The position numbers were made by a program, and so were the translations under genes. The notes under the pieces were generated by a model that was given only the letters and a program-made list of their open reading frames with translations, was not told the DNA's origin and ran no database searches. From Hansschlegelia plantiphila (GTDB lineage: Bacteria > Pseudomonadota > Alphaproteobacteria > Rhizobiales > Methylopilaceae), in NCBI RefSeq assembly GCF_027922265.1, contig NZ_BSFI01000007.1, forward strand, positions 570,979 through 634,978: DNA of 64,000 nucleotides, read 5' to 3'. Shown here piece by piece: positions 1 through 9,794 of this stretch (its first letter is position 1; the number at the start of each line of letters is the position of its first letter).

Positions 1-1399
1 CGCAGGTCGGGCGGTCGCCGGGGAAGGTCTTGTGCGGGCTCAGCGCATCCGCCTCTCCGGCGCTCTTTCCGGCCTTGATCAACTGCTCGGCGGCCTCCGC
101 CGTGGTGCGGCCCCTCATGAAGGCCTCGCCCTGCGCAAGCGCGTTCGCGAGCAGCACGGCGTGCTGGTCGCCGACATGCTCGTGCGGGACGGCGGCCATC
201 AGGATGTCCGCCGGCACGATGTCCGCGCCCTGGTGGAGCAACTGGTAGAAGGCGTGCTGGCCATTGGTGCCGGGCTCGCCCCAGACGATCGGGCCGGTCT
301 TCATCGAGACCGGCTGGCCGCTCCGCGTCACGCTCTTGCCGTTCGACTCCATGTCGAGCTGCTGGAGATAGGCCGCGAAGCGCGACAGCCGCTGGTCGTA
401 GGGCAGCACGGCGTGGGTGTCGTAGCCCCAGACGTTGCGATGCCAGATGCCGATGAGCCCCATCAGGGCGGGTATGTTGGTCTCGAGCGGCGCCGTGCGG
501 AAGTGCTCGTCGATTTCGTGGCCGCCGTCGAGGAAGGACTGGAAGGCGTCGGGGCCGATCAAGATGGTCAGCGACAGTCCGACGACCGACCAGATCGAGT
601 AGCGGCCGCCGACCCAGTCCCAGAAGCGGAACATGCGGTCCTCGCTCATGCCGAAGGCCTCGACCGCCTCGACATTGGTGGAGATCGCCGCGAAGTGGGC
701 GCCGACGGCCTCCTCGCCGAGAGCCCCCACCAGCCATTGGCGCGCCGCGTGGGCGTTCGACATGGTCTCGAGCGTGGTGAAGGTCTTCGAGGCGACCAGC
801 ACCAGCGTGCGCGCCGGATCGAGCGGGCGCAGCACGTCGGTCACGTGCGCGCCGTCGACGTTCGAGACGAAATGGCCGGTCAACCCGTCCTGAGCATAGG
901 GGCTCATCGCGATCGCGGCCATCGCCGGGCCGAGGTCCGAGCCGCCGATCCCGATGTTGACGATGTCGGTGAACTTTTCGCCGGTCGCGCCGAGAAGCGC
1001 GCCGGAGCGGACCGCTTCCGCGAAGTCCGCCGCTTTGGCCCGTTCGGCGAGCACGTCCGGCATCACGTCGCGGCCGTCGACGAGGATCCTCGCGCCCGCC
1101 GGCGCGCGCAGCGCGGTGTGCAGGACCGCACGGTCTTCTGTGGTGTTGATCTTTTCGCCCGCGAACATCGCGTCGCGCCGTCCCTCGACGTCGCAGGTTC
1201 GGGCGAGGGCGACGAGCAACGCGACGGTCTCGGCTGTCACGCGGGTCTTGGAGTAGTCGAACAGCAGGTCGTCGAGCGTCACCGAGAAGCGCTCGAACCG
1301 GCGGGAGTCGTCGGCGAAGAGCCGCCGCATCGAGACGCCCTCGATCGCGGCGCGATGCGCGGATAGCCGGTCGAGCAGGGCGTCGCGGGCGGCGGTCAT
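1..1399 (-). CDS. pgi: Glucose-6-phosphate isomerase, C-terminus beyond window
   Basis: Interconverts glucose 6-phosphate and fructose 6-phosphate in the cytoplasm. The frame runs open from an ATG at 1399 to the window edge, giving about 466 residues. The family is usually 540-550 residues long, so roughly the last 80 are missing. Visible family features are the sugar-phosphate-binding stretch [12 protein letters not shown], the [11 protein letters not shown] segment, the active-site region [11 protein letters not shown] and the block [15 protein letters not shown]. It is the last gene in view of a minus-strand carbohydrate block (zwf-pgl-edd-pgi), separated from edd by a 168-base gap holding palindromes. 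It may therefore have its own promoter. The identification is secure; only the 3' end is unseen. Confidence 0.96.
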   Translation of the reverse strand, partial: MTAARDALLDRLSAHRAAIEGVSMRRLFADDSRRFERFSVTLDDLLFDYSKTRVTAETVALLVALARTCDVEGRRDAMFAGEKINTTEDRAVLHTALRAPAGARILVDGRDVMPDVLAERAKAADFAEAVRSGALLGATGEKFTDIVNIGIGGSDLGPAMAAIAMSPYAQDGLTGHFVSNVDGAHVTDVLRPLDPARTLVLVASKTFTTLETMSNAHAARQWLVGALGEEAVGAHFAAISTNVEAVEAFGMSEDRMFRFWDWVGGRYSIWSVVGLSLTILIGPDAFQSFLDGGHEIDEHFRTAPLETNIPALMGLIGIWHRNVWGYDTHAVLPYDQRLSRFAAYLQQLDMESNGKSVTRSGQPVSMKTGPIVWGEPGTNGQHAFYQLLHQGADIVPADILMAAVPHEHVGDQHAVLLANALAQGEAFMRGRTTAEAAEQLIKAGKSAGEADALSPHKTFPGDRPTC

Positions 1400-1431
1400 T
1401 CAGGTCTCCGAACTATGACGAGAACCTTGTC

Positions 1432-1511
1432 ATGGTCCGGCTTGACCGGACCATCCATGCCGGGCGTCGAGCGCCCCGTTTGACCATGGGTCCTCCGGGC
1501 GGGCCGGAGGA
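1432..1511. repeat. Pair of intergenic palindromes between edd and pgi
   Basis: Two perfect inverted repeats lie in the gap. ATGGTCCGG (1432-1440) pairs with CCGGACCAT (1446-1454) around a CTTGA loop. TCCTCCGG (1491-1498) pairs with CCGGAGGA (1504-1511). The first has the same CCGG-CTTGA-CCGG centre as the hairpin after gltX at 44212-44252, which suggests a dispersed intergenic palindrome family of the kind common in Hyphomicrobiales. There is no T tract, so an intrinsic terminator is not evident. It could protect the edd mRNA 3' end or be a mobile palindromic repeat. Confidence 0.6.
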
Positions 1512-1567
1512 CGACGGGTTCTAGCCTGTAATCGCTCCGCATGTCGCAGCGCGGAAGGTTCGCATCA

Positions 1568-3376
1568 TCATATCGCGCTCGCGCCCTGTTCGGCGGAGCC
1601 GACGGCCGCGCGGAAGGCAGCGAACAGGTTGCGGCCCATGCCGAACTGCGGCTCGGTCTCAAGCGTGGCGTTCTCGCGCGCCGCGAACTCTTCCGCGCCG
1701 ACCAGGATCTCCAGCACGCCGCGCTCGGCGTCGACCCTGATCACATCGCCGTCGTGAATGCGGCCGATCGGGCCGCCATTCGCCGCCTCCGGCGTCACGT
1801 GGATCGCGGCCGGCACCTTGCCGGAGGCGCCGGACATGCGCCCGTCCGTCACCAGCGCGACCTTGTGCCCGCGCTTCTGGAGCACGGCGAGCGCCGGCGT
1901 CAGCCGGTGGAGCTCGGGCATGCCGTTCGCCTTCGGACCTTGGAAGCGCACCACCGCGACGACGTCGCAGTCGAGTTCGCCGGCGCGGAATGCGGCCTCG
2001 AGATCGTCCTGGGTCGAGAACACCCGCGCCGGCGCCTCGATCACCCAGCGGTCACGCTCGACGGCGGAGACCTTGATCACGGCGCGGCCCATATTGCCGT
2101 CGAGCAGGCGCAGGCCCCCGTCGGACTGGAAGGGCGTCGCGACCGGGCGAAGCACGCTCTCGTCCCCGCTCGACGTGTCGGATTCGCGCCACACGATCTC
2201 GCCGCCGACCAGAACCGGCTCCTTCTCGTATTCCGCGAGACCCGGTCCCATAACGGTCAGCACGTCGTCGTGCAGCAGACCCGCGCCGCGGAGCTCGCGG
2301 ATCAGGAACTGCATGCCGCCGGCGGCATGGAAGTGATTCACGTCCGCCGAGCCGTTCGGATAGATTCGGCAGAGCAGGGGGGTCGCGGCGGACAGCCTGT
2401 CGAAGTCGTCCCAGGTCAGCGTGATCCCGGCGGCCTTCGCCATGGCGACCAGATGGATCGCGTGATTGGTCGAGCCGCCGGTGGCGTTCAGACCGACGAC
2501 GCCGTTCACGAAAGCCTTCTCGTCGAGGATCTGGCCGATCGGAGCATAGCCGTTCCCGGCGCGGGTGATCGCGAGCGCCTGGGTGACGGCGGCCTGGGTG
2601 AGCGCATCGCGAAGCGGCGTGTTCGGGGGCACGAAGCTCGCGCCCGGCAGATGGAGGCCCATGATCTCCATCAGCATCTGGTTCGAGTTCGCCGTGCCGT
2701 AGAAGGTGCAGGTCCCCGGCGAATGGTAGCTCGCGGCCTCCGATTCCAGCAGCTCGGCGCGGCCGACCTTGCCCTCGGCGTAGAGCCCGCGGATGCGGCC
2801 CTTCTCGTCGTTCGACATGCCCGTCGGCATCGGACCTGCGGGCACGAACACCGCCGGCAGGTGCCCGAATGCGAGCGCGCCGATGACGAGGCCGGGCACG
2901 ATCTTGTCGCAGATGCCAAGAAACAGTCCGGCGTCGAACATGTCGTGGCTGAGCGCGACAGCCGCCGACAGCGCGATCACGTCGCGCGAGAACAGGCTGA
3001 GCTCCATGCCGGCGCGGCCTTGCGTGACGCCGTCGCACATCGCCGGCACGCCGCCCGCGACCTGCGCCACCGCGCCCGCCTTGCGCGCAGCCGCTCGAAT
3101 GATCTCGGGGTAGCGCTCATAGGGCTGATGCGCCGACAGCATGTCGTTGTAGGCGGTGACGATCCCGATGTTGGGCACGACCTGGCCCTTGAGCGCCGCC
3201 TTGTCGTCCGCGCCGCAGCCCGCGAAGCCATGGGCGAGGTTGCCGCAGGCGAGCGCCGCCCGGTGAGGCCCGTCAGCCGCCGCCTTGGCGATGCCGTCGA
3301 GATAGCGCGCGCGGCCTTCGCGGCTGCGGGAAACGATCGCCTCCGTGACCTCGGCGATGCGGACGTCGAGACTCAT
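1568..3376 (-). CDS. edd: Phosphogluconate dehydratase
   Basis: Dehydrates 6-phosphogluconate to 2-keto-3-deoxy-6-phosphogluconate, the first committed step of the Entner-Doudoroff route. The 602-residue product has the normal length for the IlvD/Edd family. It carries both family signatures: CDKIVPG near residue 180 and the C-terminal [11 protein letters not shown]. Cluster-ligand cysteines are expected in the PAMCDG, GICDK and GTCTF segments. Start ATG at 3376 has a GGAGACC ribosome site. It lies 61 bases after pgl and presumably belongs to the same zwf-pgl-edd transcript. The Edd assignment over IlvD rests on the neighbours and on the YDDML-like [12 protein letters not shown] region. The partner aldolase gene eda is not in the window. 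Confidence 0.96.
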   Translation of the reverse strand: MSLDVRIAEVTEAIVSRSREGRARYLDGIAKAAADGPHRAALACGNLAHGFAGCGADDKAALKGQVVPNIGIVTAYNDMLSAHQPYERYPEIIRAAARKAGAVAQVAGGVPAMCDGVTQGRAGMELSLFSRDVIALSAAVALSHDMFDAGLFLGICDKIVPGLVIGALAFGHLPAVFVPAGPMPTGMSNDEKGRIRGLYAEGKVGRAELLESEAASYHSPGTCTFYGTANSNQMLMEIMGLHLPGASFVPPNTPLRDALTQAAVTQALAITRAGNGYAPIGQILDEKAFVNGVVGLNATGGSTNHAIHLVAMAKAAGITLTWDDFDRLSAATPLLCRIYPNGSADVNHFHAAGGMQFLIRELRGAGLLHDDVLTVMGPGLAEYEKEPVLVGGEIVWRESDTSSGDESVLRPVATPFQSDGGLRLLDGNMGRAVIKVSAVERDRWVIEAPARVFSTQDDLEAAFRAGELDCDVVAVVRFQGPKANGMPELHRLTPALAVLQKRGHKVALVTDGRMSGASGKVPAAIHVTPEAANGGPIGRIHDGDVIRVDAERGVLEILVGAEEFAARENATLETEPQFGMGRNLFAAFRAAVGSAEQGASAI

Positions 3377-3437
3377 GCTGGGTCTCCAACAGGTTCAATT
3401 CCGTCTGAACGATAATGGTCGCTCAGAACCGTCGGCG

Positions 3438-4145
3438 TCACGGCGCCCAGAAGACGTCGAGCGGCCTGGCCGCATTGGCGATGACGGCGCGGATCGGCAT
3501 CTCCAGGGGATCGTCGCCTGCCAGCGCCTTCTCCAGGACCGCCATCTTGCCGTCGCCCTCGATATGCAGCGCCAGCGATGTTGCGGCCACCAGCACGGGC
3601 AGGGTCAACGTTATGCGCGGCTCGATGGCGGCCGGCGCGCGCATCGGGACCACCAGCAGCTTACCGGTCATGTCGATCGCGTCCTTCAGCCGGTCGCCGC
3701 CGGGAAAGAACGAGGCGGTGTGGCCGTCGTCGCCCATGCCCAGGATGGCGACAGTTAGCGGGCTGGGCAAATCGGCGACGCGCTTCTGCGCCTCCATCAG
3801 TCCGCCCTCCGGCGATCCGGCGTCGGTCACCAATGGCACGAAGGGCGCCGCGGCGGCCCGGCCCTGGATGAGGTTCTCCTTCACGAGCTTGGCGTTTGAG
3901 CGATCCTCGGTGTCCTTGACCCAGCGCTCGTCGACGAGCGTCACCGTCACCGACTCCCAGTCGAGCTCCGCCTGCGACAGCTGGCGGAAGAAACGCTTCG
4001 GCGTCGATCCGCCGGAGACCGCGAGCGTCGCGGCGTTTCCGGTCCCGATCGCGGCGCGGAGAGCGTCGGCGGTCTCAGCAGCGAGGGTCTCGGCCAGCGC
4101 CGTTCGGTCCGGAAAGGTCCGAAGGTTGATGTGCGGCTCGCTCAC
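3438..4145 (-). CDS. pgl: 6-phosphogluconolactonase
   Basis: Hydrolyses 6-phosphoglucono-lactone, the product of Zwf, to 6-phosphogluconate. A GTG at 4145 is chosen as start because it overlaps the zwf stop as GTGA and gives a product of 235 residues, normal for DevB-type lactonases. A longer in-frame reading back to 4256 would lie wholly inside zwf and is rejected. Motifs are AVSGGSTPKRFF near the N-terminus, VTLVDERWV, SNAKLVKENL and the LGMGDDGHTASFFPG block typical of the SugI/glucosamine-6-phosphate isomerase-like fold. The four-base overlap implies translational coupling with zwf. Confidence 0.94.
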   Translation of the reverse strand: MSEPHINLRTFPDRTALAETLAAETADALRAAIGTGNAATLAVSGGSTPKRFFRQLSQAELDWESVTVTLVDERWVKDTEDRSNAKLVKENLIQGRAAAAPFVPLVTDAGSPEGGLMEAQKRVADLPSPLTVAILGMGDDGHTASFFPGGDRLKDAIDMTGKLLVVPMRAPAAIEPRITLTLPVLVAATSLALHIEGDGKMAVLEKALAGDDPLEMPIRAVIANAARPLDVFWAP

Positions 4146-5626
4146 GACGGGTCCTCGTGCCAAGTCGCGCCGTCGCGCTCGATCAGCGCGACGGCGGCGG
4201 AGGGGCCCCAGGTCCCCGCGGTGTAGCTCGCCGGTTTCTGGCCGAGCCGCGACCATGCTTCAAGGATCGGATCAGCCCAGACCCAGGCGGCCTCGACCTC
4301 GTCGCGGCGCATGAACAGCGCCTGGTTGCCGCGGATCACGTCCATCAGCAGGCGCTCATAGGCGTCCGGATTCGGGCCCTTGAACGTCTCAGCAAAGGAG
4401 AGGTTGAGCGGCACCTCTCGGAACCGCATGCCGCCGGGACCCGGATCCTTGATCATGAGATAGAGCTTCACGCCCTCGTCCGGCTGCAGGCGGATGACGA
4501 GGCGGTTCGGCGCGAGAAAGCCGCCGGCCGATCCGAAGATCGACAGCGGCACCTCGCGGAACTGGATGACGATCTCAGACACCCGGCTCGGAAGGCGCTT
4601 GCCGGTGCGGAGATAGAACGGCACGCCCGCCCAGCGCCACGTCTGCACCTCGGCCTTCAGCGCCACGAAGGTCTCGGTGGCGCTTTCCGTCACGCCATCT
4701 TCGAGTTCGTCGAGATAGCCGGGCACCGACTTGCCGTCGATCGCGCCGGTCCGGTACTGGCCACGCACGGTGAGCGTGCGGACGTTGGTCTCGTCGATAG
4801 GCTTGAGCGCGCGCAGCACCTTCAGCTTCTCGTCGCGCAGCGCGTCCGCCTGCATGGTCGACGGCGGCTCCATCGCCACGAGGCAGAGGAGCTGGAGCAT
4901 GTGATTCTGGATCATGTCCCGCAGCGCGCCGGAATGATCGTAGTAGCCGCCGCGGCCTTCGACGCCGACCTTCTCAGCCACCGTGATCTGCACGTGCCGG
5001 ACATGGGCGGAATCCCACACCGGCTCGAACAGCACGTTGGCGAAGCGGAGCGCCATCAGGTTCTGCACGGTCTCTTTGCCGAGGTAATGGTCGATCCGGT
5101 AGATCTGGCTTTCGGGCAGGACGTCGGCGACTGCCGAGTTGATCTCCTGCGCGGACGCCAGATCATGGCCGAGAGGCTTCTCCAGCACGACGCGGGTCTT
5201 CGGCGTCAGCAGACTGTGCTTGGAGAGCCCGTGCGTGATCGCGTCGAACAGATTGGGCGAGGTCGCGAGATAGAACGCCCGCACGCGGTCGAGTCCGTCG
5301 GCGATGTGGGCCTTCAGATCCTCCCAGCCGTCGTCGCCGGTGGCGTCGACCGCGACATAGTCGAGCCGGGCGAGAAAGCGTTTGACGATCGCCTTGTCGA
5401 GTTCTTCTTCGGGAACATAGGTTTCCAGCGCCTTCTTCACGTCAGCGCGGAAATGGGCGGCGTCCATTTCGCGACGCGAGACGCCAATGATGCGGCTCGG
5501 TTCGCTGATCTGGCCGTCGTGTTCCCGTCGGAATAACGAGGGAAACAGCTTTCGGTGCGCGAGATCGCCGGTTCCGCCGAAAACGACGAGATCGAATGGA
5601 TCGACGGCGACGATACGGCTCGTCAT
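4142..5626 (-). CDS. zwf: Glucose-6-phosphate 1-dehydrogenase
   Basis: Oxidises glucose 6-phosphate with NADP to the lactone, feeding both the Entner-Doudoroff and pentose phosphate routes. The start ATG at 5626 is preceded by GGAG and places the nucleotide-binding segment VVFGGTGDLAHRKLFPSL close to the N-terminus. The resulting 494-residue protein matches the family length, whereas a reading from 5725 would add a 33-residue non-conserved extension. The active-site motif DHYLGKE is present near residue 180. It is the first gene of the minus-strand zwf-pgl-edd group, and its stop overlaps the pgl start. Confidence 0.96.
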   Translation of the reverse strand: MTSRIVAVDPFDLVVFGGTGDLAHRKLFPSLFRREHDGQISEPSRIIGVSRREMDAAHFRADVKKALETYVPEEELDKAIVKRFLARLDYVAVDATGDDGWEDLKAHIADGLDRVRAFYLATSPNLFDAITHGLSKHSLLTPKTRVVLEKPLGHDLASAQEINSAVADVLPESQIYRIDHYLGKETVQNLMALRFANVLFEPVWDSAHVRHVQITVAEKVGVEGRGGYYDHSGALRDMIQNHMLQLLCLVAMEPPSTMQADALRDEKLKVLRALKPIDETNVRTLTVRGQYRTGAIDGKSVPGYLDELEDGVTESATETFVALKAEVQTWRWAGVPFYLRTGKRLPSRVSEIVIQFREVPLSIFGSAGGFLAPNRLVIRLQPDEGVKLYLMIKDPGPGGMRFREVPLNLSFAETFKGPNPDAYERLLMDVIRGNQALFMRRDEVEAAWVWADPILEAWSRLGQKPASYTAGTWGPSAAVALIERDGATWHEDPS

Positions 5627-5758
5627 CGGCGGGCGACTCCCGAACGCATATTCACTTTTCGCTTCATATTGTGCGCCTGCGAGATGATAGCGCGCCGACG
5701 CCGCTGTCAAACGCGCGATAAGCATCTGGCCGATGCGCGTGATCGCCTTGGCGGATCG

Positions 5759-6565
5759 TCACCCCGCCGACCTGCGCCACGTGAAGCGGGGCGAACGTTT
5801 GTCAAGGAAGGCCCTCGCGCCCTCGACGAGGTCTTCGCCGGCGAAGCCGCCGCGCCAAAGCGCCTCGAGCCCCGCCTCGTCGACGTCGCCATCGGAGATC
5901 GCGTCGATGGTGCGTTTGGCGGCGGTGACGGAATAGCGGGAATTCATGGCGATCCTCTCGGCGAGGGCGCGGACTTCTCCGTCGAGCGCGTCGTGCGGCA
6001 CGACCTTGTCGATGAGGCCGATCGCAAGCGCCTCGCCTGCGTCGATCAGCCGGCCCGTGAACAGCAGGTCCTTCGCCGCCGACCGGCCGATCGCCGCGAT
6101 CAGCCGTCGGGTGCTGACGACGGGGTAGACGATCCCGAGCTTCGCCGGCGTCACGCCGAAGCGCGCCCCCTCGGCTGCGATCCTGAGGTCGCAGGCGAGC
6201 GCGATCTGGCACCCGCCGCCGACGCAGGGACCCTCGATCGCGGCGATCGTCGCCTGCGGCATGCGCGCCACCGCCTCTTCACCGCCCCGGACGGCGTCGG
6301 CGAAGTCGTTCCGCCGCTTGTCGTCTGCTGTCGTCAGCGCGACGAACTCGGCGATGTCGGCGCCTGCGCTGAACGCGCCGCCCGCGCCGCGCACCGTGAC
6401 GACCGCGATCTCGGGATCGGCCGCCACGTCGCTCGCGACCTCCACGAAGGCGCGCCATGTCGCTTCGTCGAGCGCGTTCTTCTTCGCAGGGCGGTCGATC
6501 AGGATCGTGGCGCGGTCGCCGTAGCGGCTGAGCGCGAGCGAGCCGTGGCGTGTCTCTGTAGGCAT
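5759..6565 (-). CDS. Enoyl-CoA hydratase/isomerase family protein
   Basis: A 268-residue crotonase-fold protein that probably acts on a CoA thioester. The start ATG at 6565 follows a clear GGCGGAGGAGA site; the upstream in-frame extension is ignored. Crotonase features seen are the oxyanion-hole loop [15 protein letters not shown] around residue 65 and [20 protein letters not shown] around residue 110. The second acidic residue of typical hydratases (the E in the [12 protein letters not shown] region) is not conserved in the usual place, so the exact reaction (hydratase, isomerase or other) is open. It is a single gene divergent from wrbA and downstream of no obvious operon partner. Confidence 0.85.
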   Translation of the reverse strand: MPTETRHGSLALSRYGDRATILIDRPAKKNALDEATWRAFVEVASDVAADPEIAVVTVRGAGGAFSAGADIAEFVALTTADDKRRNDFADAVRGGEEAVARMPQATIAAIEGPCVGGGCQIALACDLRIAAEGARFGVTPAKLGIVYPVVSTRRLIAAIGRSAAKDLLFTGRLIDAGEALAIGLIDKVVPHDALDGEVRALAERIAMNSRYSVTAAKRTIDAISDGDVDEAGLEALWRGGFAGEDLVEGARAFLDKRSPRFTWRRSAG

Positions 6566-6600
6566 TCGCGTCTCCTCCGCCGTCCGGCCGATCCTATCGC

Positions 6601-6655
6601 CTGCCGGAGTGCAGGCGCGCAACGATCGCTGCGATCGAATTTGCTTTTGTGCAAA
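6601..6655. promoter_or_regulatory. Cluster of dyads between ech-like gene and wrbA
   Basis: The 190-base divergent gap contains a perfect interrupted palindrome, CGATCGC (6623-6629) T GCGATCG (6631-6637). Next to it is TTTGC (6640-6644) with GCAAA (6651-6655) around TTTTGT. A short CTGC/GCAG pair is at 6601-6614. Position between two divergent starts fits an operator and promoter region, but no regulator gene is adjacent. Inference only. Confidence 0.4.
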
Positions 6656-6755
6656 CGGACCTTCGCGCGGGATCGGGTTGTCAGTCTCCGCCGCCGGGAT
6701 CAACTTCTCGCTCGATTTCAAGAGGCTAGACCTCGAACGACGACGGGAGCCGGTG

Positions 6756-7355
6756 ATGGCGAAAGTTCTTGTGCTCTATTATTCGACCTATGGTCACATC
6801 GAGACGATGGCGCAGGCCGTCGCCGAAGGCGCTCGCGAGGCCGGCGCCGACGTGGTCGTGAAGCGCGTTCCCGAAACGGCGCCGGACGACGTCGCGCGGC
6901 AGAACCATTTCAAGCTCGATCAAGCCGCTCCGGTTGCGACCGTCGAGGAACTGCCGGAATACGACGCCATCATCTTCGGCGCGCCGACCCGCTTCGGTAC
7001 CGTGGCCTCGCAGATGCGCTCCTTCGTCGACCAGACCGGCGGGCTGTGGTTCTCCGGCGCGCTGGTGGGCAAGGTCGGCTCGATTTTCACGTCGACCGCC
7101 ACTCAGCATGGCGGCCAGGAGTCGACCATCCTCGGCTTCGTGCCCACGCTGCTGCACCATGGCATGGTCGTCGTTGGGCTGCCCTACGCCTTCGCCGGCC
7201 AGATGAACATGGACGAGATCACCGGCGGCTCGCCGTATGGGGCGTCGACTCTCTCCAAGAGCGACGGCTCGCGCCAGCCGAGCGAGAACGAACTCGCCGG
7301 CGCCCGCTTCCAGGGCAAGCACGTCGCCGGGATCGCGGCCAAAATCGCGGGTTGA
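6756..7355 (+). CDS. wrbA: NAD(P)H:quinone oxidoreductase, WrbA type
   Basis: Flavodoxin-like FMN enzyme that reduces quinones by two electrons, linked to oxidative stress defence. The 199-residue product starts at ATG 6756 with GGGAG upstream and has the usual WrbA length. The FMN phosphate loop [12 protein letters not shown] is at residues 8-19, followed by [16 protein letters not shown]. The segment [11 protein letters not shown] and the C-terminal [13 protein letters not shown] match WrbA proteins. It is probably monocistronic, with a divergent enoyl-CoA hydratase-like gene upstream and a convergent monooxygenase gene ending 5 bases downstream. Confidence 0.95.
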   Translation: MAKVLVLYYSTYGHIETMAQAVAEGAREAGADVVVKRVPETAPDDVARQNHFKLDQAAPVATVEELPEYDAIIFGAPTRFGTVASQMRSFVDQTGGLWFSGALVGKVGSIFTSTATQHGGQESTILGFVPTLLHHGMVVVGLPYAFAGQMNMDEITGGSPYGASTLSKSDGSRQPSENELAGARFQGKHVAGIAAKIAG

Positions 7356-7359
7356 CTGG

Positions 7360-8499
7360 TCAGTCGTCCCGCCACCCGTAGATCCAATCGAGTCCTCCCA
7401 GCAGCACACTGGCGGGGGTCGCGGCCAGCGCGAGATTGCGCGCGCGGGCCGCGAGCCCCGACAGGTGATCGATCCTGATCTGCCGGCGCGAGCGCATCTG
7501 GAGCTTCGCGCAGCGCATCAGCCGGGCGCGCTCATAGGCGGCGAACGCGTCCGGGCCGCCCTCGGCGACGAGGCGGGCCAGCGTTGCGGCGTCCTCGATC
7601 GCAAACGCCGCGCCCTGCGCAAGCGACGGCAGCGTCGCGTGAGCGGCGTCGCCGATCAGGGCGATGCGCCCGTGCTGCATCCGGGCGTCCGGCGCCCGGT
7701 CGTAGAGCGGCCACGGCGTCCACGAGGAGCAGGCCGCCACCGCGTCCCGCGCGGGCGCCGCCCAGCCGACGACGAGATCGGCGGGCGTCTGGATTCGGTC
7801 GTCGCCGATCAGCACGAGGTTGGCCTCGCGGCCGGCGCGGACGGGATAGACCACGAGATGCGCCCCCGGCCCGAGCCACACGCTCACGCGTCGGATGCCG
7901 AAAGCCTCGGGCAGGGCGCCTGCCGGCAGCACCGTGCGCCACGCTCTCAGCCCCGTCGCCTGGACGGTCGCCGGCAGCTTGACCGCGCGGCGGACCACCG
8001 AACGCAGCCCGTCGGCGCCTGCGAGCCAGCCGCCTTCGATCATCTCGGCGGCCCCGTCTTTGGCGATTTCGACCGCAGCGCCGAACGTCGTCTCCCGCGC
8101 GCTGAGGATCTCGGCCCCGAGCGTAAGCTCCACGCCGGTTTCGCCGCGCGTGGCTTCGAGCAGGATGGCCTGCAGGTCGGAGCGGTGGACGACGCGGTAA
8201 GGCGCCCCCCAGCGCCGCTCCGCTTCGGCGCCGAGCTGCAGCGTCTTCAGCGCCCGGGCGGAGACACCGTCGGCGATCGTCACGGCCTCGGGCCGGGTCG
8301 CCACAGCGTCGAGCGCCCGGCCGAGGCCGAGCGCGTCCAGGATCCGGCTGGCGTTGGGGGAGAGCTGAACGCCGGCGCCGGTCTCTTCGAGCGCTGCGGC
8401 GCGCTCGACGATCTGGGACGGAATCCCGCGGCGGGCGAGGGCGAGGGCGAGCGTCAGGCCGCCGATTCCGGCTCCGGCGATCAGCGCGCGGCCGGGCAT
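7360..8499 (-). CDS. FAD-dependent monooxygenase (salicylate hydroxylase-like)
   Basis: A 379-residue class A flavin monooxygenase. The N-terminal FAD fold is GAGIGGLTLALALARRG, immediately after the start. The second flavin motif is GRIALIGDAAHATLP near residue 280. The middle GADGLRSVVRR matches the DG motif that contacts FAD and NAD(P)H. The start ATG at 8499 is preferred because it puts the Rossmann motif at residues 4-20. It lies 7 bases after the zinc-finger gene on the same strand, so the two are probably cotranscribed. The substrate cannot be inferred. Homologues of this shape act on aromatic acids or in ubiquinone synthesis. Confidence 0.85.
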   Translation of the reverse strand: MPGRALIAGAGIGGLTLALALARRGIPSQIVERAAALEETGAGVQLSPNASRILDALGLGRALDAVATRPEAVTIADGVSARALKTLQLGAEAERRWGAPYRVVHRSDLQAILLEATRGETGVELTLGAEILSARETTFGAAVEIAKDGAAEMIEGGWLAGADGLRSVVRRAVKLPATVQATGLRAWRTVLPAGALPEAFGIRRVSVWLGPGAHLVVYPVRAGREANLVLIGDDRIQTPADLVVGWAAPARDAVAACSSWTPWPLYDRAPDARMQHGRIALIGDAAHATLPSLAQGAAFAIEDAATLARLVAEGGPDAFAAYERARLMRCAKLQMRSRRQIRIDHLSGLAARARNLALAATPASVLLGGLDWIYGWRDD

Positions 8500-8506
8500 G
8501 GCCGCG

Positions 8507-8755
8507 TCAGACCGGGGTGAGCGCCTTCCAGAGACAACCGGCCGGGTCGCTTTCATCGGCGTGCAGACCGGCGGTGAAGCGGTAGAGCGTCGAGCAATAG
8601 GGACAGATGATCTCGCCGTCCGACCCCATGTCCAGGAAGACGTGCGGGTGATCGAAAGGCGGCGTCGCGCCGACGCACATGAACTCGCGCGCGCCGATCG
8701 AGATGATGGGGACGCCGGCGTCGTTGGCGAAATGCGGGATCGCGTGGTCGGCCAT
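8507..8755 (-). CDS. Zinc-finger (CHCC/NDUFS6-like) protein
   Basis: An 82-residue protein containing the CHCC zinc-finger pattern: FMCVG near residue 27, then HVFLDMG and the CPYCSTLYRF knuckle at residues 51-60. In this family the four zinc ligands are C..H..C..C. It resembles the accessory subunit NDUFS6 and its free-standing bacterial relatives. Start ATG 8755 gives the compact conserved domain; the longer reading into the divergent intergenic region is not supported. Its link with the downstream FAD monooxygenase is by position only. Bacterial function is not established. Confidence 0.82.
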   Translation of the reverse strand: MADHAIPHFANDAGVPIISIGAREFMCVGATPPFDHPHVFLDMGSDGEIICPYCSTLYRFTAGLHADESDPAGCLWKALTPV

Positions 8756-8923
8756 GACGGCTCCCTTCGGGCTGATCTGCCCTTTCACGCGATACGAAGT
8801 TTGCAGGCGCCGGGCAAGCGCGGCGCGCGCGGCGGCTGCCCGCAATCGCCGTGGCCGCACGGCTTCCGTCTCGCGCGCCGCACGGCTAGGGTCGCGCCGC
8901 GACACGCCCTGCGCGGAGACTCT

Positions 8924-9676
8924 ATGCCGACCTTTCAATCAGACGGTCTGGAACTCGCCTATCGCGACGAAGGCGAGGGCGCCCCGATCCTGCTGATCCA
9001 CGGCTTCGCGTCCTCGATCGACGTCAACTGGTCCGGCACGGGCTGGATCGAAACGCTGAAGAAAGACGGCCGCCGGGTCATCGCGATCGACAATCGCGGT
9101 CACGGAAACAGCGAGAAGCTCTACGATCCCGCCTTCTACGGCGCGGACGTGATGGCCGGCGACGCGATCGCGCTGCTCGATCAGCTCGACATCGATCGCG
9201 CTGACGTCATGGGCTATTCCATGGGCGCCCGCATCACGGCCCTGCTCGCGATCCGCAAGGCGGAGCGGGTGCGCTCGGCGATCCTCGGCGGCATGGGCGA
9301 AGGGCTGCTGCACGGCGCGCCCTCGGCCGACGCGATCGCAGAGGGGTTGCTAGCGCCGTCCGTCGAAGACATCACCAACCCGATGGCGAAGATGTTCCGC
9401 CGCTTCGCCGAGGCGACGAACTCCGATCGCCGCGCGCTCGCCGCCTGCATGCGGGCGCAGCGCTCGCTGGTCGACGCCGGGATGCTGGGAACCATCAAGG
9501 TTCCGACGCTCGTCGCCGTCGGAACCGAGGACGAGGTCTCCGGCGACCTCGATGCGCTGGTCAAGCTGATCCCGGGCGCCGAGGCGCTGCCGATCCCGCG
9601 GCGTGACCACAACCGAGCGGTCGGCGACAAAGTCTACAAGGAGGGCGTCTTGTCTTTCCTGTCCAGGCGGCCTTAA
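8924..9676 (+). CDS. Alpha/beta hydrolase
   Basis: A 250-residue single-domain alpha/beta hydrolase. The oxyanion segment is LLIHGFASS around residue 25. The nucleophile elbow GYSMGAR carries the serine at about residue 97. An acid is expected in VGTEDEVSG near residue 200, and the histidine lies in RRDHNRAV near residue 228. The full catalytic set is therefore visible. Start ATG 8924 has GGAG six bases upstream; an earlier in-frame reading would run over the antisense genes. The substrate is unknown. It is divergent from the zinc-finger gene and followed by a weak hairpin before cysE. Confidence 0.88.
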   Translation: MPTFQSDGLELAYRDEGEGAPILLIHGFASSIDVNWSGTGWIETLKKDGRRVIAIDNRGHGNSEKLYDPAFYGADVMAGDAIALLDQLDIDRADVMGYSMGARITALLAIRKAERVRSAILGGMGEGLLHGAPSADAIAEGLLAPSVEDITNPMAKMFRRFAEATNSDRRALAACMRAQRSLVDAGMLGTIKVPTLVAVGTEDEVSGDLDALVKLIPGAEALPIPRRDHNRAVGDKVYKEGVLSFLSRRP

Positions 9677-9692
9677 TCGCTTTGTCGAAATG

Positions 9693-9713
9693 GCGCCTTT
9701 TTCTCGAAGGCGC
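9693..9713 (+). terminator. Weak hairpin after hydrolase gene
   Basis: GCGCCTT (9693-9699) pairs perfectly with AAGGCGC (9707-9713) around TTTCTCG, 17 bases after the hydrolase stop. Only a short T run follows, so termination is plausible but not certain. Confidence 0.35.
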
Positions 9714-9794
9714 GTTTACCCACATCGGGTAGGATCGCGGAAACAGAGTTAGGGCCGACCGGGCCCCAGATCCGGCGGCGGAGAGATTTCGCAG

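Noticed and set aside
4145..4256. N-terminal extension of pgl to an earlier start at 4256
   Set aside because: It lies fully inside zwf and reads as Arg-rich sequence; the GTG at 4145 overlaps the zwf stop neatly.
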